NCBI RefSeq assembly: GCF_021648825.1
Contig: NZ_JAKJHS010000008.1
Coordinates: 1-64,000 of the forward strand
Reading direction: 5' to 3'
DNA length: 64,000 bases
Source: Rhizobium halophilum
GTDB lineage: Bacteria > Pseudomonadota > Alphaproteobacteria > Rhizobiales > Rhizobiaceae
The position numbers and the translations under genes were made by a program. Shown piece by piece: positions 45,250-55,210 of the stretch (position 1 is the stretch's first letter; the number at the start of each line of letters is the position of its first letter). The notes beneath the pieces are model-generated. The model had not been told where the DNA came from and did not search any database. It worked only from the letters and a program-made list of their open reading frames with translations.

Positions 45250-45732
45250 ATGCGCATCAGCCTCTTTGCCGTGGGACGGCTCAAATCCGGACCGGAAAAG
45301 GAGCTTGCGTCTCGATATCTGGACCGCTTTGCTAAGGCCGGCCCCGGCGTGGGGCTTGAGTTCGCGCGGGTGGTCGAGGTGGCGGAGAGCCGCGCATCCA
45401 GTTCCGGGACCCGGAAACGCGAAGAAGCTGCAGCTCTGGAAAAGGCTTTGCCGGACAACGCGGTCCTTGTCCTTTTAGATGAACACGGGAAAACGTTGGA
45501 CAGCGAAAGCTTCGCGCAAACGTTGGGCCGCCTCCGTGACGCGGGAAAGCGAGACCTGATGGTTGCGATCGGCGGAGCAGATGGGTTGGATCCCGTGCTG
45601 CACGAGAAGGCGTCTCTTGTCATCAATCTCGGCACCATGACATGGCCGCATCAGTTGGTCCGCATACTCATTGCGGAACAGCTCTATCGCGCCGTTACCA
45701 TCCTTGCCGGGCATCCCTATCACCGAGCCTGA
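45250..45732 (+). CDS. rlmH: 23S rRNA pseudouridine1915 N3-methyltransferase RlmH
   Basis: SPOUT-class methyltransferase acting on the assembled 70S ribosome. 160 residues from ATG at 45250. RISLFAVGRLKSGPEKEL, LLDEHGKTLDSESFA, FLIGGADGL-like VAIGGADGL and LGTMTWPHQLVRILIAEQLYRA with the terminal GHPYHR are family hallmarks. Confidence 0.96.
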   Translation: MRISLFAVGRLKSGPEKELASRYLDRFAKAGPGVGLEFARVVEVAESRASSSGTRKREEAAALEKALPDNAVLVLLDEHGKTLDSESFAQTLGRLRDAGKRDLMVAIGGADGLDPVLHEKASLVINLGTMTWPHQLVRILIAEQLYRAVTILAGHPYHRA

Positions 45733-45811
45733 CACTCGCCAGCACACGCGGTTGTTTATGGTTATCCTGCGCAAATCAGCTTACTCCTCGGCTGCGGCAA
45801 CCGGAGCCTCC

Positions 45812-47215
45812 ATGAAAGCCACAGCAAGGCGAGTTTACCCTCGAAGGCTGCAGTTCTACGCAGCCACGGTGACGATTTCTCTGCTTCATCCTTTTCCGCT
45901 CGCCCTGGATCGCCTGGCTGCGGCACAAACCCTAGTGCAACTGGAGAGCCAGCCGGATCCGACGCTCCAGCTCGAACAGAAGCGAGAAGAGGCACGCGAG
46001 GAACTCTCGACGCTTGCCGACACCATCACGCTTTCCGTCGAGAAGGCGGAGGCAATAGAGCAGAACATCGCTGAACTGGAGAAGACAACGGAGAATCTTC
46101 GCCAGGCGCTGATCGATTCCGCCAGTCGACGCAAAGAACTCGAGCAGGAGATCAACGATGCTGAAAAAAAGCTCGCGACGCTTCGGCTGAGGGAGGAGGA
46201 AATCCGTCTCTCGCTGCGCGGGCGTCGTGACGTGCTGGCAGAAGTGCTGGCGGCCCTGCAGCGGATGGGTCGCAATCCGCCACCCGCCCTGCTGGTGACG
46301 CCCGAAGACGCCTTGGCTTCGGTCCGGAGTGCGATCCTGCTGGGGGCGGTCGTTCCCGAGATGCGGCATCAGGCCAATCGTCTTGTCGCTGATCTGGAGG
46401 CACTAAGGGCGCTGCAGCGGGAAGCGGTAGCGCAGAAGGAGCAGGTGTCCTCCACCATCGCGTCACGAGTTGAAGAAGAAAAGCGGATGGAGGTTCTTGT
46501 TGTCGAAAACCAAAAGCTCAGCCAGGAAAACGTCGTGCAGTTGGATGCAGAGCGCCGCCGGGCGGAGGAGCTTGCAGCTCAAGCCAACAATTTAGATGAA
46601 TTGATCCAGTCGCTCGAAGAAGAGATCGCCTCCGTACGTGAAGCCACGGAGCGGGCGCGCCTGGAAGAGGAGCGTCTGCGGCAGCTGTCCGAGTGGGAGC
46701 GGGAAAGGGCGAAGGCACGCGCGGAGAATGCGCTGCCTGAGAAAAACCGCATTGCCCCAGCATACGCCTTTGCGAGTCTAAAGCAGACCCTGGAGCTCCC
46801 TGTAGCGGGCGATGTTCTTCGCAGCTACGGTGACGCAGATGGACTGGGACATACGGCAGTGGGGGTAACGGTCGCCACCAGCCCTGGGGCAATCGTGACG
46901 GCGCCGGCAGATGGTGTGGTCGTTTTTGCCGGTGCGTTCAGGAGCTACGGGCAGATGATCATCCTGAATGCTGGAGATGGTTACCATCTCGTGCTGGCAG
47001 GGATGGAGCAGGTGAGGGTAAGGCAAGGCAGCTTTGTGCTTTCGGGCGAGCCGGTTGCCGTGATGGGTGAGAAAAAGGTGGCGAGCGCTGCAGCATTGAC
47101 GCTGGAAACGGATCGGCCAACCCTTTACATTGAGTTCAGGAAGGACGGCGCACCGGTAGATTCGAATCCCTGGTGGGCTGCAAAGGAAATCGGAAGGGCA
47201 CGTAATGATTCGTAA
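45812..47215 (+). CDS. EnvC-like murein hydrolase activator (coiled coil plus degenerate LytM)
   Basis: 467 residues from ATG at 45812 (CGGAG upstream), with an N-terminal signal/anchor hydrophobic stretch (FYAATVTISLLHPFPLAL, about 15-32). A long charged coiled coil (about 50-345, rich in Glu, Arg and Ala heptads) is followed by a C-terminal LytM/M23-like domain (HTAVGVTVATSPGAIVTAPADGVVVFAG). The zinc-binding HxxxD and HxH pattern of active M23 peptidases is missing, so it should activate amidases, not cut peptidoglycan itself. An earlier in-frame ATG at 45758 lacks a ribosome-binding site. It overlaps ctpA by 11 bases. Confidence 0.88.
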   Translation: MKATARRVYPRRLQFYAATVTISLLHPFPLALDRLAAAQTLVQLESQPDPTLQLEQKREEAREELSTLADTITLSVEKAEAIEQNIAELEKTTENLRQALIDSASRRKELEQEINDAEKKLATLRLREEEIRLSLRGRRDVLAEVLAALQRMGRNPPPALLVTPEDALASVRSAILLGAVVPEMRHQANRLVADLEALRALQREAVAQKEQVSSTIASRVEEEKRMEVLVVENQKLSQENVVQLDAERRRAEELAAQANNLDELIQSLEEEIASVREATERARLEEERLRQLSEWERERAKARAENALPEKNRIAPAYAFASLKQTLELPVAGDVLRSYGDADGLGHTAVGVTVATSPGAIVTAPADGVVVFAGAFRSYGQMIILNAGDGYHLVLAGMEQVRVRQGSFVLSGEPVAVMGEKKVASAAALTLETDRPTLYIEFRKDGAPVDSNPWWAAKEIGRARNDS

Positions 47216-48530
47216 GGCTTCTCTTGTGGTCGTCGGTGCGCTGATGGGTGCGACCGCGATGAGCGTCATCTATTCAGCAGGGGTGCCAGCACAGGCGGCA
47301 GGCCCTTCGACATACAAAGAACTTTCAATATTTGGTGATGTCTTCGAACGCGTGCGTGCGCAGTACGTCACACCTCCCGACGAGGAAAAGCTGGTGGAGA
47401 ATGCCATCAATGGCATGCTGACTTCGCTGGACCCGCACTCAAGCTTTTTGAATTCCAAAGACGCCGAAGATATGCGGACGCAGACGCGCGGTGAGTTCGG
47501 TGGTCTCGGCATCGAAGTCACTATGGAGAACGAACTCGTTAAGGTAATCGCGCCGATCGACGATACTCCCGCTTCCCGCGCAGGAATTCTGGCGGGAGAC
47601 CTCATCACCGAGATCGACGGGACCGCCGTCCGCGGCCTGAAGCTTGAAGAAGCTGTCGAAAAGATGCGCGGCGCCATCAACACGCCGATCAAGCTCACTG
47701 TGCTGCGAGAAGGCGCCGACAAGCCACTCGAAATCACCGTTGTTCGCGACATCATTGCGGTGAAGGCGGTCAAGTCACGCACGGAAGATGACGTGGGCTA
47801 TTTGCGCGTAATCTCTTTCACGGAGAAGACCTTTGACGATCTTGAAGCGGCGATCCAGAAGATCAAGGCGGAAGTGCCGGCAGACAAGCTCAAGGGCTAC
47901 GTCCTTGACCTCCGTTTGAACCCTGGTGGACTGCTCGACCAAGCCATCAACGTTTCGGACGCCTTCTTGGAACGTGGAGAGGTCGTATCAACCCGTGGGC
48001 GTAACGCCGACGAGACGCGCCGCTTCAATGCCGGCCCCGGCGACCTTACGGACGGAAAGCCAGTTGTGGTCCTTATCAATGGCGGCTCTGCGTCGGCTTC
48101 GGAAATCGTCGCTGGTGCTCTGCAAGATCTGAAGCGAGCGACTGTCGTGGGTACCCGCTCGTTCGGCAAGGGGTCTGTGCAGACGATCATTCCGCTCGGC
48201 GAAAGCGGCGCTTTGCGCCTGACGACCGCGCTGTATTACACACCGTCAGGCACGTCGATTCAGGGGACTGGAATCAAGCCCGATATTGCTGTTGAGCAAC
48301 CACTGCCCGAAGAACTTCAGGGCAAGGTGCGCGCTGAGGGTGAGTCCAGCCTGCGAGGCCACATTCCTGGCCAGAACGAAACTGAGGAAGGCTCCGGTTC
48401 CGTCGCTTATGTGCCGCCGGAAGCGAAGGACGACCTCCAGTTGAACTACGCTCTGGATCTTCTGCGCGGCAAGAAGACCGATCCGGCCTTCCCGCCGAGC
48501 CCGGACAAAGCGGCTTCTGCCCAGCAGTGA
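47205..48530 (+). CDS. ctpA: Carboxy-terminal processing protease CtpA (S41)
   Basis: Periplasmic PDZ-protease. 441 residues with an N-terminal signal sequence (SLVVVGALMGATAMSVIYSAG), a PDZ domain (GGLGIEVTMENELVKVIAPI to about 180) and the Ser/Lys dyad: INGGSASASEIVAGAL (Ser297) and GTRSFGKGSVQT (Lys322). C-terminal tail low-complexity (PPSPDKAASAQQ). Together with the EnvC-like and deacetylase genes it forms a cell-envelope group; in other bacteria CtpA-type proteases process or degrade peptidoglycan hydrolases. Confidence 0.95.
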   Translation: MIRKASLVVVGALMGATAMSVIYSAGVPAQAAGPSTYKELSIFGDVFERVRAQYVTPPDEEKLVENAINGMLTSLDPHSSFLNSKDAEDMRTQTRGEFGGLGIEVTMENELVKVIAPIDDTPASRAGILAGDLITEIDGTAVRGLKLEEAVEKMRGAINTPIKLTVLREGADKPLEITVVRDIIAVKAVKSRTEDDVGYLRVISFTEKTFDDLEAAIQKIKAEVPADKLKGYVLDLRLNPGGLLDQAINVSDAFLERGEVVSTRGRNADETRRFNAGPGDLTDGKPVVVLINGGSASASEIVAGALQDLKRATVVGTRSFGKGSVQTIIPLGESGALRLTTALYYTPSGTSIQGTGIKPDIAVEQPLPEELQGKVRAEGESSLRGHIPGQNETEEGSGSVAYVPPEAKDDLQLNYALDLLRGKKTDPAFPPSPDKAASAQQ

Positions 48531-48540
48531 CGCCTCCATG

Positions 48541-48561
48541 AGGGAGCCGAGCTGGCTCCCT
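48541..48561 (+). other. Hairpin between ctpA and the deacetylase gene
   Basis: AGGGAGCC (48541-48548) and GGCTCCCT (48554-48561) make a perfect 8-bp stem with a five-base loop. No T-run follows, so it is an mRNA stability element or a Rho-dependent pause, not a classic terminator. Confidence 0.5.
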
Positions 48562-48595
48562 CCCCCTAACCTGTCAACGGGCGGACGAGATTTTC

Positions 48596-49798
48596 TTGGG
48601 TACCGATCTTTACAAGCCGCTCGGACAAAATCGGCCGGCCGGAAGAAAGCCCGGCCCACGCCTTTCCCGCTATTCTTTTCTCGCCGTGGGCGCGGCAACG
48701 CTTGTCATTGCGCTGTCCGTCTACACGATGCGTGGGGAGACTGTACTTGAGCGAAACGACCTGCAAGCGGCCACGGTGTCGTTACCTGAGCAGGTGACTT
48801 CAGAGAAACAGCCGGAGGTCGAAGCCGCGGGCCAGTTCGATCGGGTAGATCCTCGATCGGGAGCCAATGTGGAGCGTACACTGACCGACGACGGCACTGT
48901 CGTCACCAAGTTTTCACCCCGATCCCGGGATGGAAACGGACCCGTCTTGGTGGAGACGCCGCGTCTGGGGCAGGATCCTCGCCTCGCCGGAACCCCCAAC
49001 CCAAACCTTCTGGAAGACTCACCCTATGGTGCCTTGCCCATTGTTGGACCAGATGGCCTGCGGCCGATGGATCAATATGCCCGTCCCTGGTCCGGCGCGA
49101 GAGGGACACGCATCGCCATCGTGGTGAGCGGCTTGGGCCTCAGCCAGACCGGCACGCAGAAAGCCATCGAGCAGCTGCCAGAAGAGGTCACCCTTGCTTT
49201 CGCAGCAAGCGGCAACAGTCTGCAGCGTTGGATGCAGACGTCCCGGCGCCAAGGCCACGAGATATTGATCCAAGTCCCGATGGAGCCCTTCGGCGTTTCT
49301 GAGCCGGAAGCAGACGCGACGATGCTTCTCTCCAGCCTTCCGGTTGCAGAGAACCTCGCACGCCTGCACGAGGCGATGGGAAAGATCACCGGCTATACCG
49401 GCATCATGAACTATCAGGGCGCGCGGCTCCTATCGAACGCGGAAGCCCTTGAACCCGTTCTTCGCGATGTGGCTTCACGTGGCTTGCTGTTCCTTGACGA
49501 CGGAAGCTCCGCACGCTCCACCACGGCGGGCATCGCCCAGGCAATCGAACTTCCTCACAGCTTTGCCGACCTGACGCTCGATACTCAGCTAGAAGGAAGC
49601 GCAATCCTCCGAAAGCTTGACGACCTTGAACGCCTCGCCCTTCGCAAAGGCAGTGCTGTCGGCGTCGCCTCCGCGTTTGATGAATCCATTGATGCCATAC
49701 GCCAGTGGATCGAAGAAGCAAGCGCGCGTGGCATCGAGATTGTTGGCGTTTCAGCGCTAGCTGACAATCCCTTGCGCGACGAGAAGAGCCTGAGATGA
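48596..49798 (+). CDS. Divergent polysaccharide deacetylase (YibQ-like) family protein
   Basis: 400 residues from TTG at 48596, the first residues [11 protein letters not shown] being typical for rhizobial members. One N-terminal transmembrane helix ([18 protein letters not shown], about 27-44), a disordered linker (to about 160), then the DUF610 domain: [67 protein letters not shown]. The catalytic metal site of true polysaccharide deacetylases is altered in the family and its reaction is unknown. rppH overlaps its stop (ATGA). Confidence 0.87.
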   Translation: MGTDLYKPLGQNRPAGRKPGPRLSRYSFLAVGAATLVIALSVYTMRGETVLERNDLQAATVSLPEQVTSEKQPEVEAAGQFDRVDPRSGANVERTLTDDGTVVTKFSPRSRDGNGPVLVETPRLGQDPRLAGTPNPNLLEDSPYGALPIVGPDGLRPMDQYARPWSGARGTRIAIVVSGLGLSQTGTQKAIEQLPEEVTLAFAASGNSLQRWMQTSRRQGHEILIQVPMEPFGVSEPEADATMLLSSLPVAENLARLHEAMGKITGYTGIMNYQGARLLSNAEALEPVLRDVASRGLLFLDDGSSARSTTAGIAQAIELPHSFADLTLDTQLEGSAILRKLDDLERLALRKGSAVGVASAFDESIDAIRQWIEEASARGIEIVGVSALADNPLRDEKSLR

Positions 49799-50325
49799 AC
49801 AGTGAAGCCCTTTTAAAAGCTGAGGATTTCCCCTATCGCCCCTGTGTCGGCATCATGGTTCTCAACAGCGAGGGCCTTGTTTGGGCGGGTCGGCGTATCG
49901 CGGCAGAAAACAGTGAATACGATGGTTCTCCGCAACTGTGGCAGATGCCGCAGGGCGGGATCGACGAAAGGGAAGATCCTCTGAAGGCAGCATACCGGGA
50001 GCTCTATGAGGAAACCGGCATGCGTACTGTTAGGCTTCTTGGCGAGTCGAGCGGGTGGATCAACTACGATCTCCCGCCGCACCTGATCGGAATTGGCCTT
50101 AAGGGTAAGTTCAGGGGCCAAACCCAGCGATGGTTCGCCTTCCGCTTTGAGGGGAGCGAAGACGAGATCCAGATCAATCCGCCGCCCGGCGGCCACTCGG
50201 CCGAGTTCGACGCATGGGAGTGGAAGCCGATGGCTGAGCTTCCTTTCCTGATCGTGCCCTTCAAGCGCGCCGTCTACGATCAGGTGGTAGCGCAGTTCCA
50301 GCACCTCGCGGGCACACGCGCCTAA
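49795..50325 (+). CDS. rppH: RNA pyrophosphohydrolase RppH (Nudix)
   Basis: Removes pyrophosphate from 5'-triphosphate RNAs and starts decay; may also cleave dinucleoside polyphosphates. 176 residues with [30 protein letters not shown], and the Nudix box [20 protein letters not shown] then TGM (54-76). Convergent with nadE, 67 bases between stops. Confidence 0.95.
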   Translation: MNSEALLKAEDFPYRPCVGIMVLNSEGLVWAGRRIAAENSEYDGSPQLWQMPQGGIDEREDPLKAAYRELYEETGMRTVRLLGESSGWINYDLPPHLIGIGLKGKFRGQTQRWFAFRFEGSEDEIQINPPPGGHSAEFDAWEWKPMAELPFLIVPFKRAVYDQVVAQFQHLAGTRA

Positions 50326-50392
50326 AGGGAAGATTTTGGCCGGCCTGAACCCCAGAACCGGTTTGCCGCAGTCACGCAAGGCATCAGCTGCG

Positions 50393-52438
50393 TCACTTCT
50401 CAGGCACGTTCTCCCGTAGCTCTGCCAGCCAGACTTTAGCGCTGGCATCAGAAGGCGCACGCCAATCCCCTCGCGGCGACAAAGAGCCACCTGATGATAT
50501 CTTCGGGCCGTTAGGCAATGTTGAGCGCTTGAATTGGCTGGCGAAGAAGCGAGCTAGAAAGACCTCCAGCCAGCCTCTTATCTCCGCGAGTGAATAGGCT
50601 CGCCGCTGCTCCTCCGGAACACCGGCAGGCCAGGCACCCCGTTCAGCATTGCTCCAGGCGCTGTGGGCGAGGAAGGCTATCTTCGACGGACGATAGCCAT
50701 AGCGGGTCAGATAGAAGAGGTTAAAGTCTTGAAGGGCGTAGGGACCAACGATATCCTGTGTCGACTGGATCTTCCCCTCCTCACCCGGAGGCACCAGTTC
50801 AGGCGAGATCTCCGTTGCGAGAATCGCCTCCAGAACATCCGTGGTGTCCTGGCTCACGTCGCCGGAATGAGCGACGAACCGGATGAGGTGCTGGATCAGC
50901 GTCTTCGGCAGCGACGCATTGACGTTGTAGTGCGACATGTGGTCTCCCACACCAAAGGTGCACCACCCAAGCCCCAGCTCGGAAAGGTCTCCAGTCCCGA
51001 CCACCAGCCCGCCGATCTGGTTCGCCAGGCGGAAGAGATAATCCGTGCGCAGCCCCGCTTGGACATTCTCGAAGGTGACATCATAGACGGGCTCGCCTGC
51101 ACTGAATGGATGGCCAAGATCCGCCAACATTTGTCGCGCAGCCGGACGGATATCGATCTCCTCCCCGGTCACCCCAAGGCTGTTGATCAGCGTCCAGGCG
51201 TTGCTCTTAGTATCGTCAGAGGTGGCGAAGCCTGGCAGCGTATATGCCCGGATGTCTGTGCGATCGCGGCCGATCATGTCCATTGCGCGGGCCGCGACAA
51301 TCAGGGCCTGAGTAGAGTCCAAGCCGCCCGACACCCCAATGACCGGATGCTTGACACCTGTCGCGAGAAGGCGCTTTGCCAGACCCTGCACCTGAATGTT
51401 GTAGGCTTCGTAACAGTCCTCGCGGAGACGGGCAGGATTGGACGGCACATAGGGAAAGCGCTCAATGCTGCGCCGAAGCGGGACGGTGGTCTCAGGACGC
51501 TGGAGGTTGACGTTGACGATCCTGAACGGGCCCCCAGCTTGAAGTTCCTGCTTGGCGCAGTCGCCATAGGTATTCAGCCGCATCCGCTCCTGGCGCAGGC
51601 GACCGAGGTCGATGTCAGCAGACACGAAATTACCGATTACCGGAAACCGCTGCGTCTCCGCCAGTAGGTCGCCATATTCGAAAATCGCAGCATGGCCATC
51701 CCAGGCGAGATCCGTGGTGGATTCGCCCGGCCCTGCCGCCGAATAAGCATAAGCGGAGACGGTACGGGCGGACTGGCTGGCGCACAGCATCCGCCGTGTC
51801 TCTGCTTTCCCGATCGTAATATTGCTCGCTGATAGGTTGAGGAGTAGCTCTGCTCCCGCCATTGCGGCTCGAGTGGACGGAGGCAGCGGGACCCAGAAGT
51901 CCTCGCAGATTTCGACGTGGAAGGTAAAGGAAACATCATTCTCTGAACGAAAAAGCAGATCTACCCCGAAGGGGACGCTTTCGCCAGAAAGTGCGATAGA
52001 AGCGTTCGTCACCCCGGCCCCAGGGGTAAAATGGCGGTGCTCGTAGAACTCCCGGTATGTCGGGAGGTAACTCTTGGGAACCACCCCAAGAATTGCTCCG
52101 CGATGGATGACGACAGCAGTATTGTAGAGACGGCCTTCCCGGCGCAGCGGCGCTCCGACCACGAGGACAGGATAAAGGTTTTTGCTGGCCGCAACGATCT
52201 GCATCACGGCCCTTTCTACGGACTCTAGAAGTGCGTCCTGAAGCAAAAGATCGTCGATCGCATATGACGAAAGCCCCAATTCCGGAAAGAGCATGACGGC
52301 CGAGTTCTCCGCGTGCCCCAATTCCGCTAACCGTAATGTTTCCTTCAAGGCGAACTCCGGATCCGCGACCTCGGTGCTTGGCACACAGGTCGCAACCCGA
52401 ATGAAGTCGTGGTTGTACATTGAATAGAATTCATTCAC
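50393..52438 (-). CDS. nadE: Glutamine-dependent NAD+ synthetase
   Basis: Makes NAD+ from deamido-NAD, glutamine and ATP. 681 residues: N-terminal nitrilase-type glutaminase domain with Glu53 (LFPELGLSSY), Lys122 (VVPKSYLPTY) and Cys178 (EICEDFW), and a C-terminal synthetase domain with the PP-loop GVSGGLDSTQAL, YTLPGFATSDDTKSNA and GTGDLSELGLGWCTFGVGD. This is the two-domain tubercular type. GTG at 52438 is preferred because GGAGAG is then about 8 bases upstream; GTG at 52447 would leave no spacing. The 181-base stretch 52439-52619 upstream holds no further feature I can support. Confidence 0.96.
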   Translation of the reverse strand: MNEFYSMYNHDFIRVATCVPSTEVADPEFALKETLRLAELGHAENSAVMLFPELGLSSYAIDDLLLQDALLESVERAVMQIVAASKNLYPVLVVGAPLRREGRLYNTAVVIHRGAILGVVPKSYLPTYREFYEHRHFTPGAGVTNASIALSGESVPFGVDLLFRSENDVSFTFHVEICEDFWVPLPPSTRAAMAGAELLLNLSASNITIGKAETRRMLCASQSARTVSAYAYSAAGPGESTTDLAWDGHAAIFEYGDLLAETQRFPVIGNFVSADIDLGRLRQERMRLNTYGDCAKQELQAGGPFRIVNVNLQRPETTVPLRRSIERFPYVPSNPARLREDCYEAYNIQVQGLAKRLLATGVKHPVIGVSGGLDSTQALIVAARAMDMIGRDRTDIRAYTLPGFATSDDTKSNAWTLINSLGVTGEEIDIRPAARQMLADLGHPFSAGEPVYDVTFENVQAGLRTDYLFRLANQIGGLVVGTGDLSELGLGWCTFGVGDHMSHYNVNASLPKTLIQHLIRFVAHSGDVSQDTTDVLEAILATEISPELVPPGEEGKIQSTQDIVGPYALQDFNLFYLTRYGYRPSKIAFLAHSAWSNAERGAWPAGVPEEQRRAYSLAEIRGWLEVFLARFFASQFKRSTLPNGPKISSGGSLSPRGDWRAPSDASAKVWLAELRENVPEK

Positions 52439-52619
52439 GATCTTCACTCTCCTCGCCTAACCTCTGTCTTTCGCAAACCCACGCTCACCTGCGGTTGGCC
52501 CGCTATGATCACATTGGGCACGACCGTCCCGCTGGCAAGCCGTCAGACGCAGGACCTGCGCATTTGTTCTATCTCGAAAGGCTCCGGAAGCTATAGCCGA
52601 GGGTCAACCTCTCGGCCTC

Positions 52620-53417
52620 TCAGTTTCTGCGTATCTTAGGTGCGCTGCCGATCAACTGGCGGGTGTAAGGATCCTGCGGGGCTTTAAACAAGGTTTCGAC
52701 CGAGGCCTCTTCGACCAGGCGCCCCGAACGCATGACCGCCACCCGATCGGAAATCGCTTCGACCACCGCCAGATCATGACTGATGAAGAGATAAGAGAGG
52801 TCGAGAGTCTGCTTCAACTCCTGGAGAAGCAGCAGGACCTGCGCCTGCACGGACACATCCAGAGCGCTGACGGGCTCGTCCAGAATGAGGATCTGCGCCT
52901 CTGCCGCGAGCGCTCGGGCAATGGCGATACGCTGCGCCTGGCCACCGGAGAATTCATGTGGATAACGACCCAACGTATCGCGCGGCATCTGCACCGCATC
53001 GAGGAGGTCAGCCATCCGCGCCCGCCGCTTCTCCTGAGTGTAGCCGTTCAGCAGCTTCAGCGGCGTGTCCAGAATGTCGCTGATCGTCTTGCGTGGATTG
53101 AGCGATGCGACGGGGTCCTGAAAAACGTATTGCACTATCTTTCCGAAGACGCGGGCACCTTGCCGTCGCAACTCTACAGCATCATGGCCTGCAATGCGCA
53201 TGTCACCCGTGGTCGGTTGCTCAAGCCCGACCAACATACGCGCAAGCGTGCTCTTGCCAGACCCGCTTTCGCCCACCACCGCTAGTGTCTCACCCCTTCG
53301 AAGCGTAAGCGAGACATCATCCACGGCTTTCACCGCATGGCGGGACCCACCAAAGAGGGAGCGACCACCCCCAAAGATCTTGGTCACCTGACGAAGTTCT
53401 ATTGCGTGCGTGTTCAT
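52620..53417 (-). CDS. Peptide-type ABC transporter ATP-binding protein (DppF/OppF-like)
   Basis: 265 residues. Walker [10 protein letters not shown] (about 49-57), signature FSGGQAQRIAIARAL, Walker B ILILDEPVSALD, and switch SHDLAVVEAI. The C-terminal DPYTRQLIGSAP segment is typical of oligopeptide/dipeptide/nickel transporter ATPases (oligo_HPY). ATGA overlap with the preceding fused subunit. Last gene of the importer operon. Confidence 0.94.
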   Translation of the reverse strand: MNTHAIELRQVTKIFGGGRSLFGGSRHAVKAVDDVSLTLRRGETLAVVGESGSGKSTLARMLVGLEQPTTGDMRIAGHDAVELRRQGARVFGKIVQYVFQDPVASLNPRKTISDILDTPLKLLNGYTQEKRRARMADLLDAVQMPRDTLGRYPHEFSGGQAQRIAIARALAAEAQILILDEPVSALDVSVQAQVLLLLQELKQTLDLSYLFISHDLAVVEAISDRVAVMRSGRLVEEASVETLFKAPQDPYTRQLIGSAPKIRRN

Positions 53418-55210
53418 ACGCTCTGCTCCGGTCGGAACAGTTTAGAAACGCGGTTCAGAAAATCCTGCCCCTGCCCGATCTCTGGAACGCAGGCAATCAG
53501 CCGTTTTGTGTAATTGTGCTGGGGATTGCTCAACAGCGCCTGTGTCTCCCCCGTCTCCACCACCACACCATCCTTCATCACCGCAACCCTGTCGCAGACT
53601 TCCGCAACGACCCCGAAGTCGTGTGTGATGAACAAAAGCGCCATGCCGCGCTCCTTTTGCAGGTCCCGCAACAAATCGAGAATCTGCGCCTGGACCGTGA
53701 CATCCAGCGCCGTCGTCGGCTCGTCGGCGATGATGACGTCCGGGTCATTCGCAAGCGCCATGGCGATGCCTACGCGCTGACGCTGCCCGCCGGAAAGCTG
53801 ATGGGGGAAGTGCTTTGCTCGCTCGCCGGCATCTGGGATACCCACGCGTTCGAGAAGCATTATGCTGTGCTTCCGAAGGGTCTGGCGGTCCAGCCGCTGG
53901 TGCGCGGCAATTGCCTCTTCCACCTGCCGCCCGATGGGATGCATCGGGTGGAGCGTCGTCAGCGGGTCCTGGAAGATGTAGGCGACCCTACTTCCCCTGC
54001 AGGAGATCAGCCTGATCTCCGGCATGGCGAGGACGTCCTCCCCGTCAAGGTAGATGGCGCCGTTGCGGATCAGTCCGGGCGGAGAGTTCACCAGCCCCAT
54101 GATCGATAGGGCCGTCACGCTCTTGCCGGACCCGCTCTCGCCGATCAGACCAAGGCACTCGCCCGGGTTAAGGTGAAGCGAGATTTCCTGGACGGCCGCG
54201 GTGTAACGTCCATTGCGGATGAAGCCCGTTTCAAGCGCCTCCACATTCAGTACGGCATCCGTGTTGCCATTCTTCGGGCTCGTCCGATCCGGGTGGACGG
54301 CCGTTCGGGGGCCGGGGCGTAGGAGTGCGCCGGAGCGCAAGCGAGGATCGAGTATGTCGCGAATGCCATCGCCAAGAACGTTCAGGCTGATGACGATCAG
54401 GAAGATCATTACGCCCGGCACAACGGAAACATGCGGGGCGGTGAACAGTTGAGCTCTCCCCGCCCCAAGCATTGACCCTAGATCCGCTTGCGGCGGCTGT
54501 GCCCCAAGGCCGAGGAAGCTGAGACCGGCTGTCTCCAGGATCATCCAGCCGGCAGTCGTCGACATGGTGATGACGATCACCGGTAGAACGTTGGGAAGGA
54601 GTTCGGTGCAAAGAACAGACAGGTGGCCTTTTCCAGACAGCCTCGCCGCATCGACAAACTCGGCACGCGAGAGTGCGAGTGTGACCCCTCGAACGTTCCG
54701 CGCGAAGAAGGGAATGTTGACAACGGCGATGGCATAAAGCGCGTTCATCAGCCCCGGACCGAGTGCCGCAACGATCGCAAGCGCCAGAAGGATGTAGGGG
54801 AAAGCCATCAGCATATCGATGCCCCGCATCATCACATTGTCCATCCGGCCACCGGCGTAGCCGGAAAGCAGACCGATCGCCGAACCAATTGCCGCCGCCA
54901 CCAGCGTTGCCGCAAAACCTACCGTCATGGACACCCGACTGCCCCAGATGAGCCGGCTCAGGATGTCGCGGCCCAACTCGTCGGTGCCCAGAAGTTGTCC
55001 CTCGGACAGTAGGGGCTGCAACCGCTGCGCGAGTGCCGTGGCGTTCGGGTCGGGCAGCGGCAGGACGGGCGCCAGCAGAGCGACCAGCACGAGCGCTCCC
55101 AGAAGCAAAAGTCCAATAGCGGCGAGCCGGTTATTGAAGAGCAGGCTCCAGGAGGAGACGCGGCTGGGGCCCCTTGCAGGGTTGGAGGCGGCCACAACGC
55201 TGTCGGTCAT
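53414..55210 (-). CDS. Fused ABC permease (DppC-like) and ATP-binding protein (DppD-like)
   Basis: 598 residues in one frame. Residues about 1-290 are an inner-membrane permease of the DppC group ([82 protein letters not shown]). After a linker (about 290-320) comes a full ATPase: [47 protein letters not shown], and the [14 protein letters not shown] tail. Such permease-ATPase fusions are known in peptide-type transporters. Four-base overlaps with dppB-like and dppF-like genes on both sides. Confidence 0.93.
   Translation of the reverse strand: MTDSVVAASNPARGPSRVSSWSLLFNNRLAAIGLLLLGALVLVALLAPVLPLPDPNATALAQRLQPLLSEGQLLGTDELGRDILSRLIWGSRVSMTVGFAATLVAAAIGSAIGLLSGYAGGRMDNVMMRGIDMLMAFPYILLALAIVAALGPGLMNALYAIAVVNIPFFARNVRGVTLALSRAEFVDAARLSGKGHLSVLCTELLPNVLPVIVITMSTTAGWMILETAGLSFLGLGAQPPQADLGSMLGAGRAQLFTAPHVSVVPGVMIFLIVISLNVLGDGIRDILDPRLRSGALLRPGPRTAVHPDRTSPKNGNTDAVLNVEALETGFIRNGRYTAAVQEISLHLNPGECLGLIGESGSGKSVTALSIMGLVNSPPGLIRNGAIYLDGEDVLAMPEIRLISCRGSRVAYIFQDPLTTLHPMHPIGRQVEEAIAAHQRLDRQTLRKHSIMLLERVGIPDAGERAKHFPHQLSGGQRQRVGIAMALANDPDVIIADEPTTALDVTVQAQILDLLRDLQKERGMALLFITHDFGVVAEVCDRVAVMKDGVVVETGETQALLSNPQHNYTKRLIACVPEIGQGQDFLNRVSKLFRPEQSV

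Noticed and set aside
50663..51667. 334-codon plus-strand frame opposite nadE
   Set aside because: Shadow of nadE; the real gene shows all catalytic residues.
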